Shown piece after piece: positions 9,549-18,063 of a DNA stretch of 44,251 bases. Position 1 is the first letter of the stretch; every line of letters starts with the position of its first letter. This stretch comes from Akkermansia muciniphila (GTDB lineage Bacteria > Verrucomicrobiota > Verrucomicrobiia > Chthoniobacterales > Chthoniobacteraceae), in the NCBI GenBank assembly GCA_945906945.1, contig CAMDSZ010000002.1, positions 1 through 44,251 on the forward strand, in the 5' to 3' direction. A model generated the notes under the pieces. It was not told the origin of the DNA, searched no databases, and saw nothing but the letters and a program-made list of their open reading frames with translations. A program made the position numbers and the translations under genes.

Positions 9549-11423
9549 TCACTGCTCATGCCATTGGGCGCGGGGTTTTTCGATCAAAAGCGAAAGCAGC
9601 GCAATATCCGATGGGGTGATCCCGCTGACCCGGCCGGCTTGTCCGAGCGTAGCGGGTCGGACTTTGGAAAGTTTCTGTCGTGTTTCAGCGCGAAGTCCGC
9701 GGACGCGGGAGAAGTCGAGGTCAGCGGGAAAGGGTTTGGCATCCTGCGACCGGAGTTTCTCGACCGCGGCATTTTGACGGGTGATATATCCTGCGTATCG
9801 GAGTTCAATTTCCAGCTCCTCCCAGGCTTCCGAGGGAAACGCCGAGTGGATCTCAGCGGGCAGATCCGTCCAGGAAGTTTCGGGTCGGCGTAACCACTGG
9901 GAGAGGCGCCCGTCGTTAAAGCGAGTGTCCTGCGCGAAAAGGCGGAGCTTGGCTAGCTGACCAAGCCGGGTTTCGAAGCGGTCCCAGCGCGGGCCTGAAA
10001 CAAGTCCGAGGTCATGGGCAAGGGGAGTCAGTCGCAGGTCGGCATTATCGTTGCGAAGCAGAAGGCGGTGTTCGGCACGGCTAGTAAACATCCGGTAGGG
10101 CTCCTCCGTGCCGCGGGTAATGAGGTCATCCACCAGGACGCCAAGGTACGCGTCTGCCCGGCTTAAAATGAGGGGAGGTTTGCCCAGGACTTTGAGTGCG
10201 GCGTTGGCCCCGGCGAGCAGGCCCTGTCCGGCGGCTTCTTCGTATCCGGAGGTGCCGTTGATTTGGCCCGCGAAATAAAGGTGAGGCACGAGACGGGTTT
10301 CGAGAGTGGGGTGGAGCTGGGTGGGCGGGCAATAATCGTACTCGACGGCGTACCCCGGGCGGAGGATCTCGGCCCTTTCAAGTCCGGGAATCGTGGCTAT
10401 AAAGGCGGCCTGAACCTCAAGGGGCAGCGAGGTGGAGACGCCGTTGATATAAATCTCTTGGGTGTGCCTGCCTTCCGGTTCAAGGAAGACCTGATGCCGG
10501 TCCTTCTCTTCAAACTTCACAACCTTATCTTCAATGGAAGGGCAGTAACGGGGTCCGACCCCCTGGATGCGGCCCGCGTAAAGGGGTGATAGATGAAGGT
10601 TCTCCCTGATGAGCTCGTGGGTGCGCGGGTTGGTGTAGCTGCTCCAACAGGACATTTGTTCCACGTGGAACACGCCATCCCGCCATTCATTCAAGGTGAA
10701 GATCTCATCACGGCCCCGTCGGATTTCTTCGGGCAGATGGGTGAAGGGGCGAGGCGGAAGGTCGCCGTCCTGGCGTTCACACTTTGTAAAGTCAATGGTG
10801 CGGCCGTTGAGCCGGCAGGGGGTCCCGGTCTTAAAGCGGCCCACCTCGAACCCGAGTTCCTTCAGGCTGTCGCTTAACGTGGAGAAGCCATCCCCAAGGC
10901 GACCGCCGGCGATATTCTGTAGTCCCACGTGCAGAAGTCCGCGCATGAAGGTGCCGGTGGTGATCACCACGGACTTCCCGTGGATGCGCATACCTAGATT
11001 GGTCTCGATCCCGCAGATGCCCTCCTCGCCCTTGATCAGTGTGGTGGCGTTCCCCTGCCTCAGGGTGATGCCTGGGGTTTGTTCAAGCACCGCCTTGGCG
11101 CGGAACTGGTACGCCTTCTTATCGCATTGCGCCCTAGGAGAGCGGACGCTGGGGCCCTTTTTGGCATTCAGCATCCGGAACTGGATCCCGGTGGCGTCGG
11201 TATTCAACCCCATAAACCCGCCGAGGGCGTCGATCTCGCGGACGATCTGTCCCTTGGCCTGTCCGCCGATGGCGGGGTTGCAGGACATTTGCCCGATGGA
11301 GTCGAGGTTTTGAGTGAGCATCAGAGTGGACGCTCCAAGCCGCGCGGCAGCTAGGGAGGCCTCGATTCCGGCATGGCCGGCGCCGAGAACAATCACATCA
11401 TAAACAATCGGGTCGGTGTACAT
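9549..11423 (-). CDS. mnmG: tRNA uridine-5-carboxymethylaminomethyl modification enzyme MnmG (GidA)
   Basis: An FAD- and NADH-dependent enzyme that, with MnmE, builds the cmnm5/nm5 group at wobble uridine of several tRNAs. The N-terminus [15 protein letters not shown] is the FAD-binding loop; [28 protein letters not shown] and [13 protein letters not shown] are family signatures. Further on are [19 protein letters not shown] and the C-terminal helical domain ([18 protein letters not shown] onward). The frame is open up to a GTG at 11504, but family members begin just before the FAD loop, so I place the start at the ATG at 11423 (624 residues). No Shine-Dalgarno sequence supports either. A perfect parS palindrome lies within the gene and encodes FHVEQ. 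MnmG genes are often near the replication origin, in keeping with the parS sites. Confidence 0.95.
   Translation of the reverse strand: MYTDPIVYDVIVLGAGHAGIEASLAAARLGASTLMLTQNLDSIGQMSCNPAIGGQAKGQIVREIDALGGFMGLNTDATGIQFRMLNAKKGPSVRSPRAQCDKKAYQFRAKAVLEQTPGITLRQGNATTLIKGEEGICGIETNLGMRIHGKSVVITTGTFMRGLLHVGLQNIAGGRLGDGFSTLSDSLKELGFEVGRFKTGTPCRLNGRTIDFTKCERQDGDLPPRPFTHLPEEIRRGRDEIFTLNEWRDGVFHVEQMSCWSSYTNPRTHELIRENLHLSPLYAGRIQGVGPRYCPSIEDKVVKFEEKDRHQVFLEPEGRHTQEIYINGVSTSLPLEVQAAFIATIPGLERAEILRPGYAVEYDYCPPTQLHPTLETRLVPHLYFAGQINGTSGYEEAAGQGLLAGANAALKVLGKPPLILSRADAYLGVLVDDLITRGTEEPYRMFTSRAEHRLLLRNDNADLRLTPLAHDLGLVSGPRWDRFETRLGQLAKLRLFAQDTRFNDGRLSQWLRRPETSWTDLPAEIHSAFPSEAWEELEIELRYAGYITRQNAAVEKLRSQDAKPFPADLDFSRVRGLRAETRQKLSKVRPATLGQAGRVSGITPSDIALLSLLIEKPRAQWHEQ
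10657..10672. promoter_or_regulatory. parS site (ParB binding) inside mnmG
   Basis: TGTTCCACGTGGAACA is a perfect 16-bp palindrome and fits the conserved chromosomal parS pattern (TGTTNCACGTGNAACA). It lies in the coding region of mnmG, where its bases encode FHVEQ. ParB-CTP clamps load at such sites to start chromosome segregation. No parA or parB gene is in the window. Confidence 0.85.
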
Positions 11424-11543
11424 TGGGGTGAAAGTGTACCAGTTCCTAGCCGGAAGGCGTAAGCAAAATTGGGCCCGAGTTGCAGGAGGCATTGCTCGCA
11501 CCACCTGAGGCGGGCGCCTGGTTGGGCCCCCTGGCTGCCTCCA

Positions 11544-11559
11544 AGTTCCACGTGGAACA
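11544..11559. promoter_or_regulatory. Second parS site, between mnmG and the kinase-like pair
   Basis: AGTTCCACGTGGAACA holds the same perfect 14-bp palindrome GTTCCACGTGGAAC as the site at 10657, with one outer base differing from the 16-bp form. It is 887 bp from the first site, upstream of both divergent genes. Two parS sites this close support a ParB loading region here. Confidence 0.85.
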
Positions 11560-11600
11560 TTCGGGTTGCCTCTTGTCCCGTTTCCTGCAAGGTTTCAAGG

Positions 11601-12320
11601 GTGGCCTCCTCCCCCCCAGAACCCAGACGCCTTCCCTCCGGCGCTCCCGACTACGCCGGAAGGCTCATCGCCGTCGAGGGGCTGGATGGCTCCGGAAAAT
11701 CCACCCAAATCCGCCTGGTCAAGAGCTGGCTGGAGCAGGAGGGGTATCGGGTTTTTTTCACCGAGTGGAACTCCTCCACGCTGGTCAAGCAGGCCACCAC
11801 CAAAGGCAAGCAGAGGCAGCTGCTCACCCCGACCACTTTTTCCCTCATCCACGCCACAGATTTCGCCGACCGCTACCAGCGCCAGATCCTGCCCCTGCTC
11901 CGAGCGGGCTTCATCGTTCTGGCGGACCGGTACGTTTATACGGCCTACGCCCGGGACGCCGTCCGAGGCGTGGATCAGTCCTGGGTGGAGAAGGTCTACG
12001 AGTTCGCCCGCAAGCCCGACATCACCTTCTACTTCCGGGTGGAATTGGAGGTGTCGCTCAGGCGGATCCTTGAAACCCGGGCGGTGCTCAAATACCACGA
12101 GGCGGGCATGGATATGCGCTGGAGCGCGGATCTCGTGGAAAGCTTCCGGATGTTCCAAAGCAAAATCTCGATGGAGTACGAGCGCATGCGGGAGAAGTTC
12201 GATTTCCTCGTGATTGAGGCCGGGCGCCCCATCCCCGAGCAGCAGGAGGAGGTCCGCCGGATCATCCGCCAGAATATCGATCTGCGCCCCTTCAAGCATC
12301 AGCAAGGGCCCCAGTCATGA
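11601..12320 (+). CDS. Thymidylate kinase-like P-loop protein, first of a tandem pair
   Basis: A nucleoside-monophosphate-kinase fold related to dTMP kinase. The Walker A loop is intact (EGLDGSGKST, Lys33 in the form starting at 11601). Other family traits are ADRYVYTAYARD, matching the DRY region of dTMP kinases but without the usual AYQ, and EAGMDM where the lid and base-contact region should be. True dTMP kinase activity is therefore not certain. The frame runs upstream to a TTG at 11469, overlapping the mnmG promoter and a parS site with an unlikely Cys/His/Arg-rich peptide. I prefer GTG at 11601, which has weak AAGG upstream and places the P-loop near the N-terminus as in the paralogue. 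The last four bases (ATGA) overlap the start of the next gene, indicating translational coupling. Confidence 0.8.
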   Translation: MASSPPEPRRLPSGAPDYAGRLIAVEGLDGSGKSTQIRLVKSWLEQEGYRVFFTEWNSSTLVKQATTKGKQRQLLTPTTFSLIHATDFADRYQRQILPLLRAGFIVLADRYVYTAYARDAVRGVDQSWVEKVYEFARKPDITFYFRVELEVSLRRILETRAVLKYHEAGMDMRWSADLVESFRMFQSKISMEYERMREKFDFLVIEAGRPIPEQQEEVRRIIRQNIDLRPFKHQQGPQS

Positions 12321-13009
12321 AAATCCGCTGGTTCAAACAAGCGCTTCCCGAGGTCAAGGACGAGAGGCTACCCGGCCGCCTGTTTGTGCTCGAGGGACCA
12401 GATGGCTCGGGGCGCACCACCCAGATTAATCAACTGGTGCAGTGGCTGGAACGCCGGGGTTTAGCGGTCCGCACCTGCGGCCTTGGCCGCTCGGAGCTCG
12501 TGGGGGAGGAACTGGAGCAGGCGACGCACGGCACCATTCTGACGCCCCTGACCCGGAGCCTTTTTTATGCAACCGACTTTTACGACCAGCTTTTGCACAC
12601 CATCCTCCCGGCCTTAAGGGCGGGCTTCATTGTGCTGACGGACCGCTATATTTACACCCTTATCGCCCGCGATCTGGTCAGGAACGCCGACCCAGAGTGG
12701 GCGCGGAATCTTTATGGTAGCGCCCTGGTGCCAGACGTGGTCTTTCATCTGCGGGTGAGCGCGCGGACGCTGGTGCAGCGGAATTTCGAAAAAAACTCCA
12801 CCCTAGACTACTGGGAGGCAGGTATGGACCTCTGCCTCTCGGACAACATGTTTGACAGCTTCGTCAAGTATCAGCGGCTGATGAACGCCCAGTTCATGGA
12901 GCTCTCGAAGGAACATCATTTCGAGGTGGTGGACGCAAATCGCCGCGTCGGCTTGATTCAGGCTGACCTCCGTAAAAAGCTCGCCTCGCACCTGGGGATA
13001 GCCCCTTAA
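12317..13009 (+). CDS. Thymidylate kinase-like paralogue with altered Walker A (Lys to Arg)
   Basis: A 230-residue paralogue of the preceding protein, aligned almost end to end: SLFYATDFYDQ against SLIHATDFADR, LRAGFIVLTDRYIYT against LRAGFIVLADRYVYT, EAGMDLCLSDNMFDSF against EAGMDMRWSADLVESF. The P-loop reads GPDGSGRTT, so the catalytic Walker A Lys is replaced by Arg33 at exactly the place of Lys33 in the partner. Arg at this place usually weakens or abolishes phosphate transfer in P-loop kinases, so this copy may be a regulatory or structural partner in a heterodimer; this is inference. It starts with ATG in a 4-bp ATGA overlap with the first gene, so the two are made together. Confidence 0.82.
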   Translation: MKIRWFKQALPEVKDERLPGRLFVLEGPDGSGRTTQINQLVQWLERRGLAVRTCGLGRSELVGEELEQATHGTILTPLTRSLFYATDFYDQLLHTILPALRAGFIVLTDRYIYTLIARDLVRNADPEWARNLYGSALVPDVVFHLRVSARTLVQRNFEKNSTLDYWEAGMDLCLSDNMFDSFVKYQRLMNAQFMELSKEHHFEVVDANRRVGLIQADLRKKLASHLGIAP

Positions 13010-13023
13010 GCACCCTGGTTGGC

Positions 13024-13253
13024 GGTGAGGCGAACATCTCGGCCGCGTTGAACGCGCGTGGAATGGTTGGATGTGAAATACCCTTAGGCTCCCTTAGGGC
13101 TGCCTTTGGGCTCCCCTTGCTGTTGCGCCACCTCTTTGGTGCAATCCGCGTCTGGGCGCAGCTGGGGCTACGCGCTCCCAGGGGGCTGCCGACGGATCGA
13201 TCTCCGCAAATGATAAATCTCATCCGTTGCAAAGCCTGGCTGCGAGCGAGGCG
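13024..13253 (+). repeat. Dispersed intergenic repeat, copy 1
   Basis: This gap of about 300 bp after the kinase-like pair has no convincing gene. It shares four collinear blocks with 19671-19864 in the same orientation: GGTGAGGCGAACAT (13024), a 27-bp block at 13053-13079 (24 of 27 identical), a block at 13173-13203 including ACGGATCGATC, and a 25-bp block at 13229-13253 (23 of 25 identical). The sequences between blocks differ in length and content. It is probably an old non-coding repeat family, mobile or structural in origin. Confidence 0.75.
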
Positions 13254-13307
13254 GTTTTCAGGCCGCGCGACCTTGAGCTTGGCTGAGGGTTAGGGTTAGC
13301 TCAACGC

Positions 13308-14471
13308 ATGGACCTGCAAAGAGCCCGTGACTGGTTTGAAGAGAATTTCCGGCTGCGCGGAGAGCGCGGCGCCGCGATGAGTTTGTGGGATGCGAATGGC
13401 GAAGTCCTTTCGCTGGCTGGCGGCTACGAGGATATGACGGATACTAAGCCGTGGACCGCCCAAACCCCGGTTTTGATCTGGTCGGCAACCAAGGGGCCCG
13501 CCGCAGCCTGCTGCCTGCATGCGCTTGAAAAAGCGGGGCTCGAACCGGACGACAAGGTCTGCTCGCTATGGCCTGAATTTGCCGCTGCTGGCAAGGCGGA
13601 GGTCACCTATCGGATGCTGTTACAGCATCAGGCGGGGCTGAGCGCTCTGGATAATCCGCCACCGGTGGAAGACCGGGAAGCGGTGGTGCGAGCGCTGGCT
13701 AAGCAGGCGCCCGCTTGGATTCCGGCAACTGCTCATGGGTATCATCCCCGGACCTTCGGGTTTTTGGTGGACGAAGTGGTACGGCGAGTTTCGGGAGTAG
13801 AGAGCTTGCAGGAATACTGGAGGCAGGTTTTCGCCGAGCCAATGGATTTGGAAATGTGGATTGGGGTTCCAGAGGAGGTGCTGCCGAGGGTCGCTCCGGT
13901 GTATTCGTCAAAAAGCGTCCTGCCAAAGGACGACCCTTTCCTAACGGCTTTTATGACTCCTGGATCCCTTACATCCCGTTCGTTCGCCTCGCCCAAGGGC
14001 CTGCATTCCGCAGCGGCAATGAATGCGGACGCCCCGCGAAAAGCGTGTTATCCGGGCTTTGGGGGAATCGCCACGGCGGCGGCGCTTGCGAAGTTTTACG
14101 CGATGCTCGCCCAGGGGGGAACATGGCAGGGCGAGGTGCTGCTATCGGGCAAGGTGCTGTTGGAGATCACAAGCTCCGGAGTCCAGGGTATGGATGCGGT
14201 TCTGCAAATGCAGACGGCTTTTTCCCTCGGGTTCATGCGGGATCCAGTTGCCGCGGGAGGCAATAAAATCCGCCGGCTGTTTGGCTCCTCAGGAGGCGCG
14301 TTCGGACATCCGGGCGCGGGGGGAAGCCTCGCATTCGCGGATCCCGAAAGGGGCGTGGGATTCGCCTATGTGATGAACCAGATGGAGCTCGGCGTGCTAC
14401 CGAAAGAGCGCGCGCAAGGGTTGGTGGACGCGCTATTCTCGGAACCAACGCTGCCAAGCCCAGCTTATTAG
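13308..14471 (+). CDS. Serine beta-lactamase-like hydrolase (EstB / class C type)
   Basis: A 387-residue protein of the beta-lactamase-related (PF00144) superfamily. The SxxK nucleophile motif is SATK (Ser59, Lys62), and Tyr145 in HGYHPRTFG is in the place of the YxN-type catalytic Tyr, with Pro in place of Asn. The sequence near the C-terminus, FGHPGAGGSLAFADPERGVGFAYVMNQM, is typical of this family, with HPGAGG standing where class C enzymes have KTG. No signal peptide is visible, so it is probably cytoplasmic and more likely an esterase or amide hydrolase than an antibiotic-resistance enzyme. It stands as a single gene after the repeat copy and is convergent with the MscS-type gene. Confidence 0.85.
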   Translation: MDLQRARDWFEENFRLRGERGAAMSLWDANGEVLSLAGGYEDMTDTKPWTAQTPVLIWSATKGPAAACCLHALEKAGLEPDDKVCSLWPEFAAAGKAEVTYRMLLQHQAGLSALDNPPPVEDREAVVRALAKQAPAWIPATAHGYHPRTFGFLVDEVVRRVSGVESLQEYWRQVFAEPMDLEMWIGVPEEVLPRVAPVYSSKSVLPKDDPFLTAFMTPGSLTSRSFASPKGLHSAAAMNADAPRKACYPGFGGIATAAALAKFYAMLAQGGTWQGEVLLSGKVLLEITSSGVQGMDAVLQMQTAFSLGFMRDPVAAGGNKIRRLFGSSGGAFGHPGAGGSLAFADPERGVGFAYVMNQMELGVLPKERAQGLVDALFSEPTLPSPAY

Positions 14472-14536
14472 CGCATCGGCCAAATCAACCGCGTGGAGAA
14501 GAACGGCAAAGCCTTGCGGATCTTACCGCCTGACCC

Positions 14537-15658
14537 TCAAGCCGACACGGGGGGCGGAGGGTGTTGCTGGACGTGGACGGTGCGGATGGGGAAAGGCATC
14601 CGAAGTCCGCGTTCCTTGGCCGTGTACCAAATCTGGGTGCGAACGGCATCCGTGGCATCGGAGAGGTGCTCCTCGCAATCCACCCAGAAGATGACTTCAT
14701 ACTGCACGCCAGATTCGCAAAAATCGCGCAGGTGGACCTTGGGGGCGGGTGCGGGGAGAACTCCGGGGGCACACTGCGCAGCATGGAGCAGCGCGTCTTT
14801 TACGGCGATCGGAGCGGCATCCAACTCAAACATCACGTTGATGGTGGAGGCGCGTTCAGCGGTCGGGGCCGAGAGGTTGGTGATGGTGCCGCCGGCGATG
14901 GTCTTGTTCGGAACATCCACCAGGACGTTGTCAGCGGAGCGCATGCGCGTGGAGCGCCAGTTAACCTCCAGCACCTGCAATCGCTTGCCCTCAAGTAGGA
15001 GCCAGTCGCCCTTTCGAAAAGGACTTCCGATTTGAAGGGCGATACCTGAGAGAAGGTTGCCGAGAAGGTCCTGGCTCGCAAAACCGATCACCGCCACGGA
15101 CACCGTCGAGCCCAGCTCCAGTCCGCTCAGATCCCTGTGGTAAACTCCTTTGGCGATCGCGATCAGCGAGAAGCCGATGATCGCAGCGCTGCAAATATCG
15201 CTCAGAAATTTAGGAGCCTCGGTCTCCTGGGTCCGTTCAAACCAATCGTCCCAAACGCATTTCCGAATGATCCGGACGGCCAGCAACGCGCCGAAAAAGA
15301 TGCTTATGGCAAGCAACGCCTGCAGCAAGTCCTCAGGGATAAGCAGCGGCTGCAGTGGCGCCTTGGCCCCCTCGACCGTAATCTCCATGCTGCCTTTGGT
15401 CTTCGTTATTGAGGCAACGGCAATGGACTGATAAAGCCGCAGGGGCAGGTAGGAGGAGAAACAGTAGGCGGCGACTTTGAACCGCAGCTCAAAGCTCACG
15501 CGCAGCTTTCGTGAAAACGCCCGTCCAGCCCACAACACCAGCAGGAGCAGCAGGGGAATCGCTAAAAGGCTAGCTATCAAAAGCAGCGTGTAGGGGCGGG
15601 CAAAATCCATGGCGAATCCAGTCTTCTTAACATCGCCCAGCCATTTAGGCCAGCCCAC
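14537..15658 (-). CDS. MscS-family small-conductance mechanosensitive channel
   Basis: A 373-residue membrane protein. Hydrophobic segments occur at about 25-45, 60-80, 110-130 and 155-175. The pore-lining helix and beta domain of the MscS family follow: AVIGFASQDLLGNLLSGIALQIGS, PFRKGDWLLLEGKRLQVLEV, NVLVDVPNKTIAGGTITN. The C-terminal alpha/beta part ends in a Pro-rich tail. Such channels open under membrane tension and release solutes at osmotic downshift. It is the third gene of a minus-strand run, serS-tilS-mscS, 18 bp after tilS. The ATG at 15658 is used; an in-frame ATG 16 codons later (15610), right before the first membrane helix, is an alternative. Confidence 0.9.
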   Translation of the reverse strand: MGWPKWLGDVKKTGFAMDFARPYTLLLIASLLAIPLLLLLVLWAGRAFSRKLRVSFELRFKVAAYCFSSYLPLRLYQSIAVASITKTKGSMEITVEGAKAPLQPLLIPEDLLQALLAISIFFGALLAVRIIRKCVWDDWFERTQETEAPKFLSDICSAAIIGFSLIAIAKGVYHRDLSGLELGSTVSVAVIGFASQDLLGNLLSGIALQIGSPFRKGDWLLLEGKRLQVLEVNWRSTRMRSADNVLVDVPNKTIAGGTITNLSAPTAERASTINVMFELDAAPIAVKDALLHAAQCAPGVLPAPAPKVHLRDFCESGVQYEVIFWVDCEEHLSDATDAVRTQIWYTAKERGLRMPFPIRTVHVQQHPPPPVSA

Positions 15659-15676
15659 AGCAGCTTAGAGGCAAGG

Positions 15677-16672
15677 TTAGGACCCGGAGTCTTCTGCTGC
15701 CTCAATGAAGATACTGCCAGCGCGGCGCCGTGCATGGGCGCCCCCGGGCAGGTTGATCTTCGCGGGCGAGTCGTAGAGTGCGAGTCCGAGCACAGCTTCG
15801 ACAACATCGAACCCGACGTTTGACACGTCCCTATGCCGCAGCCATCGAACAACCAGACGCCGCTGAATTGACGCGGGAACCGAGCGCAGCACCGCCACGT
15901 CCAGAGTTTGTTCTTCGCGGCCGAGCACCGTTGTCAGCTCGTTCAAATGGGCGTCATCGGCACGCAAAACCTCCGCAGCCCGCCAAATTGCAGCTCTCAC
16001 GGGCTTGCTCATGATGTCTTCAAGCGCGGGAATGAGAGCGTGACGAATCCGGTTTCGCGTCCAGCGCGGATCCTGGTTGGAGGAATCCTCACGAAAATCC
16101 AGGCGCTTTTCCTTAATCCACGTATCAATTTCAGTCCGCCAAACTTCAAGCATCGGACGCAGCAAATCGAAGGAGACACCGTCAACAGTGCGAGGACTAT
16201 AAGCGGACATGCCGCAAAGACCGGCTGCTCCCGAGCCGCGTAATAGGCGGAAGAGAAAGGTCTCCACTTGATCGTCCGCGTGATGGGCAACGAGGACTTT
16301 GCGCACATGGAGCGCTTTAGCAGCCGCCGCAAAAAAAGCGTACCGAACATTGCGGCCAGCTTCCTCGATCCCGATTTTATGGGTCTTCGCGGCTGAAGCA
16401 ACATCCGTTCGCTGCACCCAATGTGCCAGTCCGCGGGAGTCGGCGAACCGCGCAACCCAGGCGGCGTCCTCGCCGCTTTCGCTCCGCAACCCGTGGTCAA
16501 GGTGGAGCAAAGTGAGGCGTGAAAACCCCGCTTCGAGCAGCATCGTCGCTAGGGCCACCGAATCGCAGCCCCCGGAGAAGCCCATTAGGAGAGTATCGGA
16601 TGTCCGGACACCCGCGGCATCCAATGCCCTGATGACGCGGTCCAAGGGTGAGCGGCAGGTATTCACGGGCAC
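15677..16672 (-). CDS. tilS: tRNA(Ile)-lysidine synthase TilS
   Basis: An N-type ATP pyrophosphatase that attaches lysine to C34 of the CAU-anticodon tRNA-Ile so that it reads AUA. The PP-loop is FSGGCDSVALA (about residues 32-42). The motifs LLHLDHGLR, VAHHADDQVETFLFRLLRGSG and REDSSNQDPRWTRNRIRHALIP are all characteristic of TilS. At 331 residues it resembles the shorter forms lacking much of the C-terminal domain found in the E. coli enzyme. It lies 20 bp downstream of serS and 18 bp upstream of the MscS-type gene, so the three probably form an operon. Confidence 0.95.
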   Translation of the reverse strand: MPVNTCRSPLDRVIRALDAAGVRTSDTLLMGFSGGCDSVALATMLLEAGFSRLTLLHLDHGLRSESGEDAAWVARFADSRGLAHWVQRTDVASAAKTHKIGIEEAGRNVRYAFFAAAAKALHVRKVLVAHHADDQVETFLFRLLRGSGAAGLCGMSAYSPRTVDGVSFDLLRPMLEVWRTEIDTWIKEKRLDFREDSSNQDPRWTRNRIRHALIPALEDIMSKPVRAAIWRAAEVLRADDAHLNELTTVLGREEQTLDVAVLRSVPASIQRRLVVRWLRHRDVSNVGFDVVEAVLGLALYDSPAKINLPGGAHARRRAGSIFIEAAEDSGS

Positions 16673-16692
16673 GTTGACGGTGCCGCACGGGT

Positions 16693-17964
16693 CTAGCCGA
16701 TGCGGCTGCTCCCAAAATACGGACGGAGCGCCTCCGGGACCTCAACAGAGCCATCAGCCTGCTGGTAGGTTTCGAGCAGTGCGACAAAGAGCCGTGGCAA
16801 CGCCGTGCCGGAGCCGTTGAGCGTGTGACAGAAGCGGTTCTTGCCCTCGCCATCCTTGAAGCGCAGGTTCATACGCCGCGCTTGGAAATCGCCGAAATTC
16901 GAGCAACTGGACACTTCCAGATAACTGTTTTGGCCGGGTGCCCACACCTCGATATCGTATGTTTTTGTAGCGCCAAATCCAACGTCACCCGTGCACAGTT
17001 CAATCACCCGGTAGTGCAAGCCAAGGATTTGCAGCACTTTCTCTGCGTTGGCCGTGAGCAGTTCGAGCTCCTCGAAGGCGCTCTCCGGGGTCGTGATTTT
17101 TACGAGCTCCACCTTGTCAAACTGGTGCATGCGGATCAGGCCGCGCGTTCCAAGCCCCGCGGAGCCCGCCTCGCGCCGGAAACAGGGCGTGTAGGCGGCG
17201 TAGCGGATGGGCAACTGTTCCAAGCTCAGGATCTCTTCCCGATGCAAATTGGTGACAGGCACTTCTGCAGTGGGGGCGAGGTAAAGTTCGTCGCGGTCGC
17301 AGCGGTACAGTTGCTCCTCGAACTTCGGCAACTGCGAGGTCCCCACTAGCGCCTCCGGGCGCACGATGAAGGGCGTGCTGACTTCGCGGTATCCGTGTTG
17401 GGTGGTGTGCAGATCCAGCAGGAAGTTGAGCAAAGCCCGCTCCATGCGCGCCCCCGCGCCGGTAAAGCAGACAAACGCGCTTCCGGAGATCTTCGCTGCG
17501 CGGTCAAAGTCGAACAGACTCAGCTTTTCGCCGAGTTCCACATGGCTTTTCGGGGTGAAAGAGAAGGAGGCCTTCTCGCCCCAGACTCGCACCTCGGGAT
17601 TCGCCTCGGCGTCTGCACCGATAGGACAACCTTCGTGCGGCAGGTTCGGCAGCGTCAGCAAAAGCTCGCGTTGCCTAGTGTCGAGGGCAGCCGAGAGTTC
17701 GTTGAGTTTCGCAACCTCGTCGCCAAGCCCGCGCACTTGCGCCTCGATGCTCGAGGTGTCTTCCCCCTTGGCCTTGAGGGCGCCGATCTCCTTGCTGATG
17801 CGCTTTCTATCCGACTGCAGGAGTTGGAGTTGAGTTTCAGCAGCCCGGCGGTCCTTGTCGCACGCAAGGATGGCGTCTATTTGGAGGTGGGCGTCGCCCC
17901 CACGCGTGGCGAGGCGAGCTTTAATCGAGTCGGGCTGTTCCCGGATGAGGCGGATATCGAGCAT
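16693..17964 (-). CDS. serS: Seryl-tRNA synthetase
   Basis: A class II aminoacyl-tRNA synthetase, 423 residues, the usual length. It charges tRNA-Ser and tRNA-Sec with serine in the cytoplasm. The N-terminus MLDIRLIREQPDSIKARLATRG opens the long coiled-coil arm that grips the tRNA variable arm (about 30-100). Motif 2 is CFRREAGSAGLGTRGLIRMHQFDKVE, motif 3 includes NGSGTALPRLFVALLE, and the serine-site region EVSSCSNFGDFQARR is intact. First gene of the run with tilS and mscS. No Shine-Dalgarno sequence is obvious before the ATG at 17964, but the N-terminus is canonical. Confidence 0.97.
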   Translation of the reverse strand: MLDIRLIREQPDSIKARLATRGGDAHLQIDAILACDKDRRAAETQLQLLQSDRKRISKEIGALKAKGEDTSSIEAQVRGLGDEVAKLNELSAALDTRQRELLLTLPNLPHEGCPIGADAEANPEVRVWGEKASFSFTPKSHVELGEKLSLFDFDRAAKISGSAFVCFTGAGARMERALLNFLLDLHTTQHGYREVSTPFIVRPEALVGTSQLPKFEEQLYRCDRDELYLAPTAEVPVTNLHREEILSLEQLPIRYAAYTPCFRREAGSAGLGTRGLIRMHQFDKVELVKITTPESAFEELELLTANAEKVLQILGLHYRVIELCTGDVGFGATKTYDIEVWAPGQNSYLEVSSCSNFGDFQARRMNLRFKDGEGKNRFCHTLNGSGTALPRLFVALLETYQQADGSVEVPEALRPYFGSSRIG

Positions 17965-18063
17965 AAAAGGTAAATGTGTCGCGTAAATTGTTTTCCGCCA
18001 GAGCGTTAAGCTGAAGCCTTTGCGGGCCGCCCAGAAAGGCGCGCGGGTGCGTGTTTTTGCGGG

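Noticed and set aside
10924-10940. A third CACGTG word near mnmG
   Set aside because: The bases around it (TCCCACGTGCAG) break the palindrome and do not fit the parS consensus.
11424-11504. N-terminal extension of MnmG starting at a GTG
   Set aside because: Family members begin only a few residues before the FAD-binding loop; the extension has no homology and would cover the region between the divergent genes.
11469-11600. Upstream extension of the first kinase-like protein from a TTG
   Set aside because: It gives a Cys/His/Trp-rich peptide overlapping a parS site and the antisense of the mnmG start; the paralogue has only about 25 residues before its P-loop.
11595-12305. Long antisense frame of 236 codons opposite the first kinase-like gene
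   Set aside because: It mirrors the real gene with high GC codon bias and shows no domain pattern of its own.
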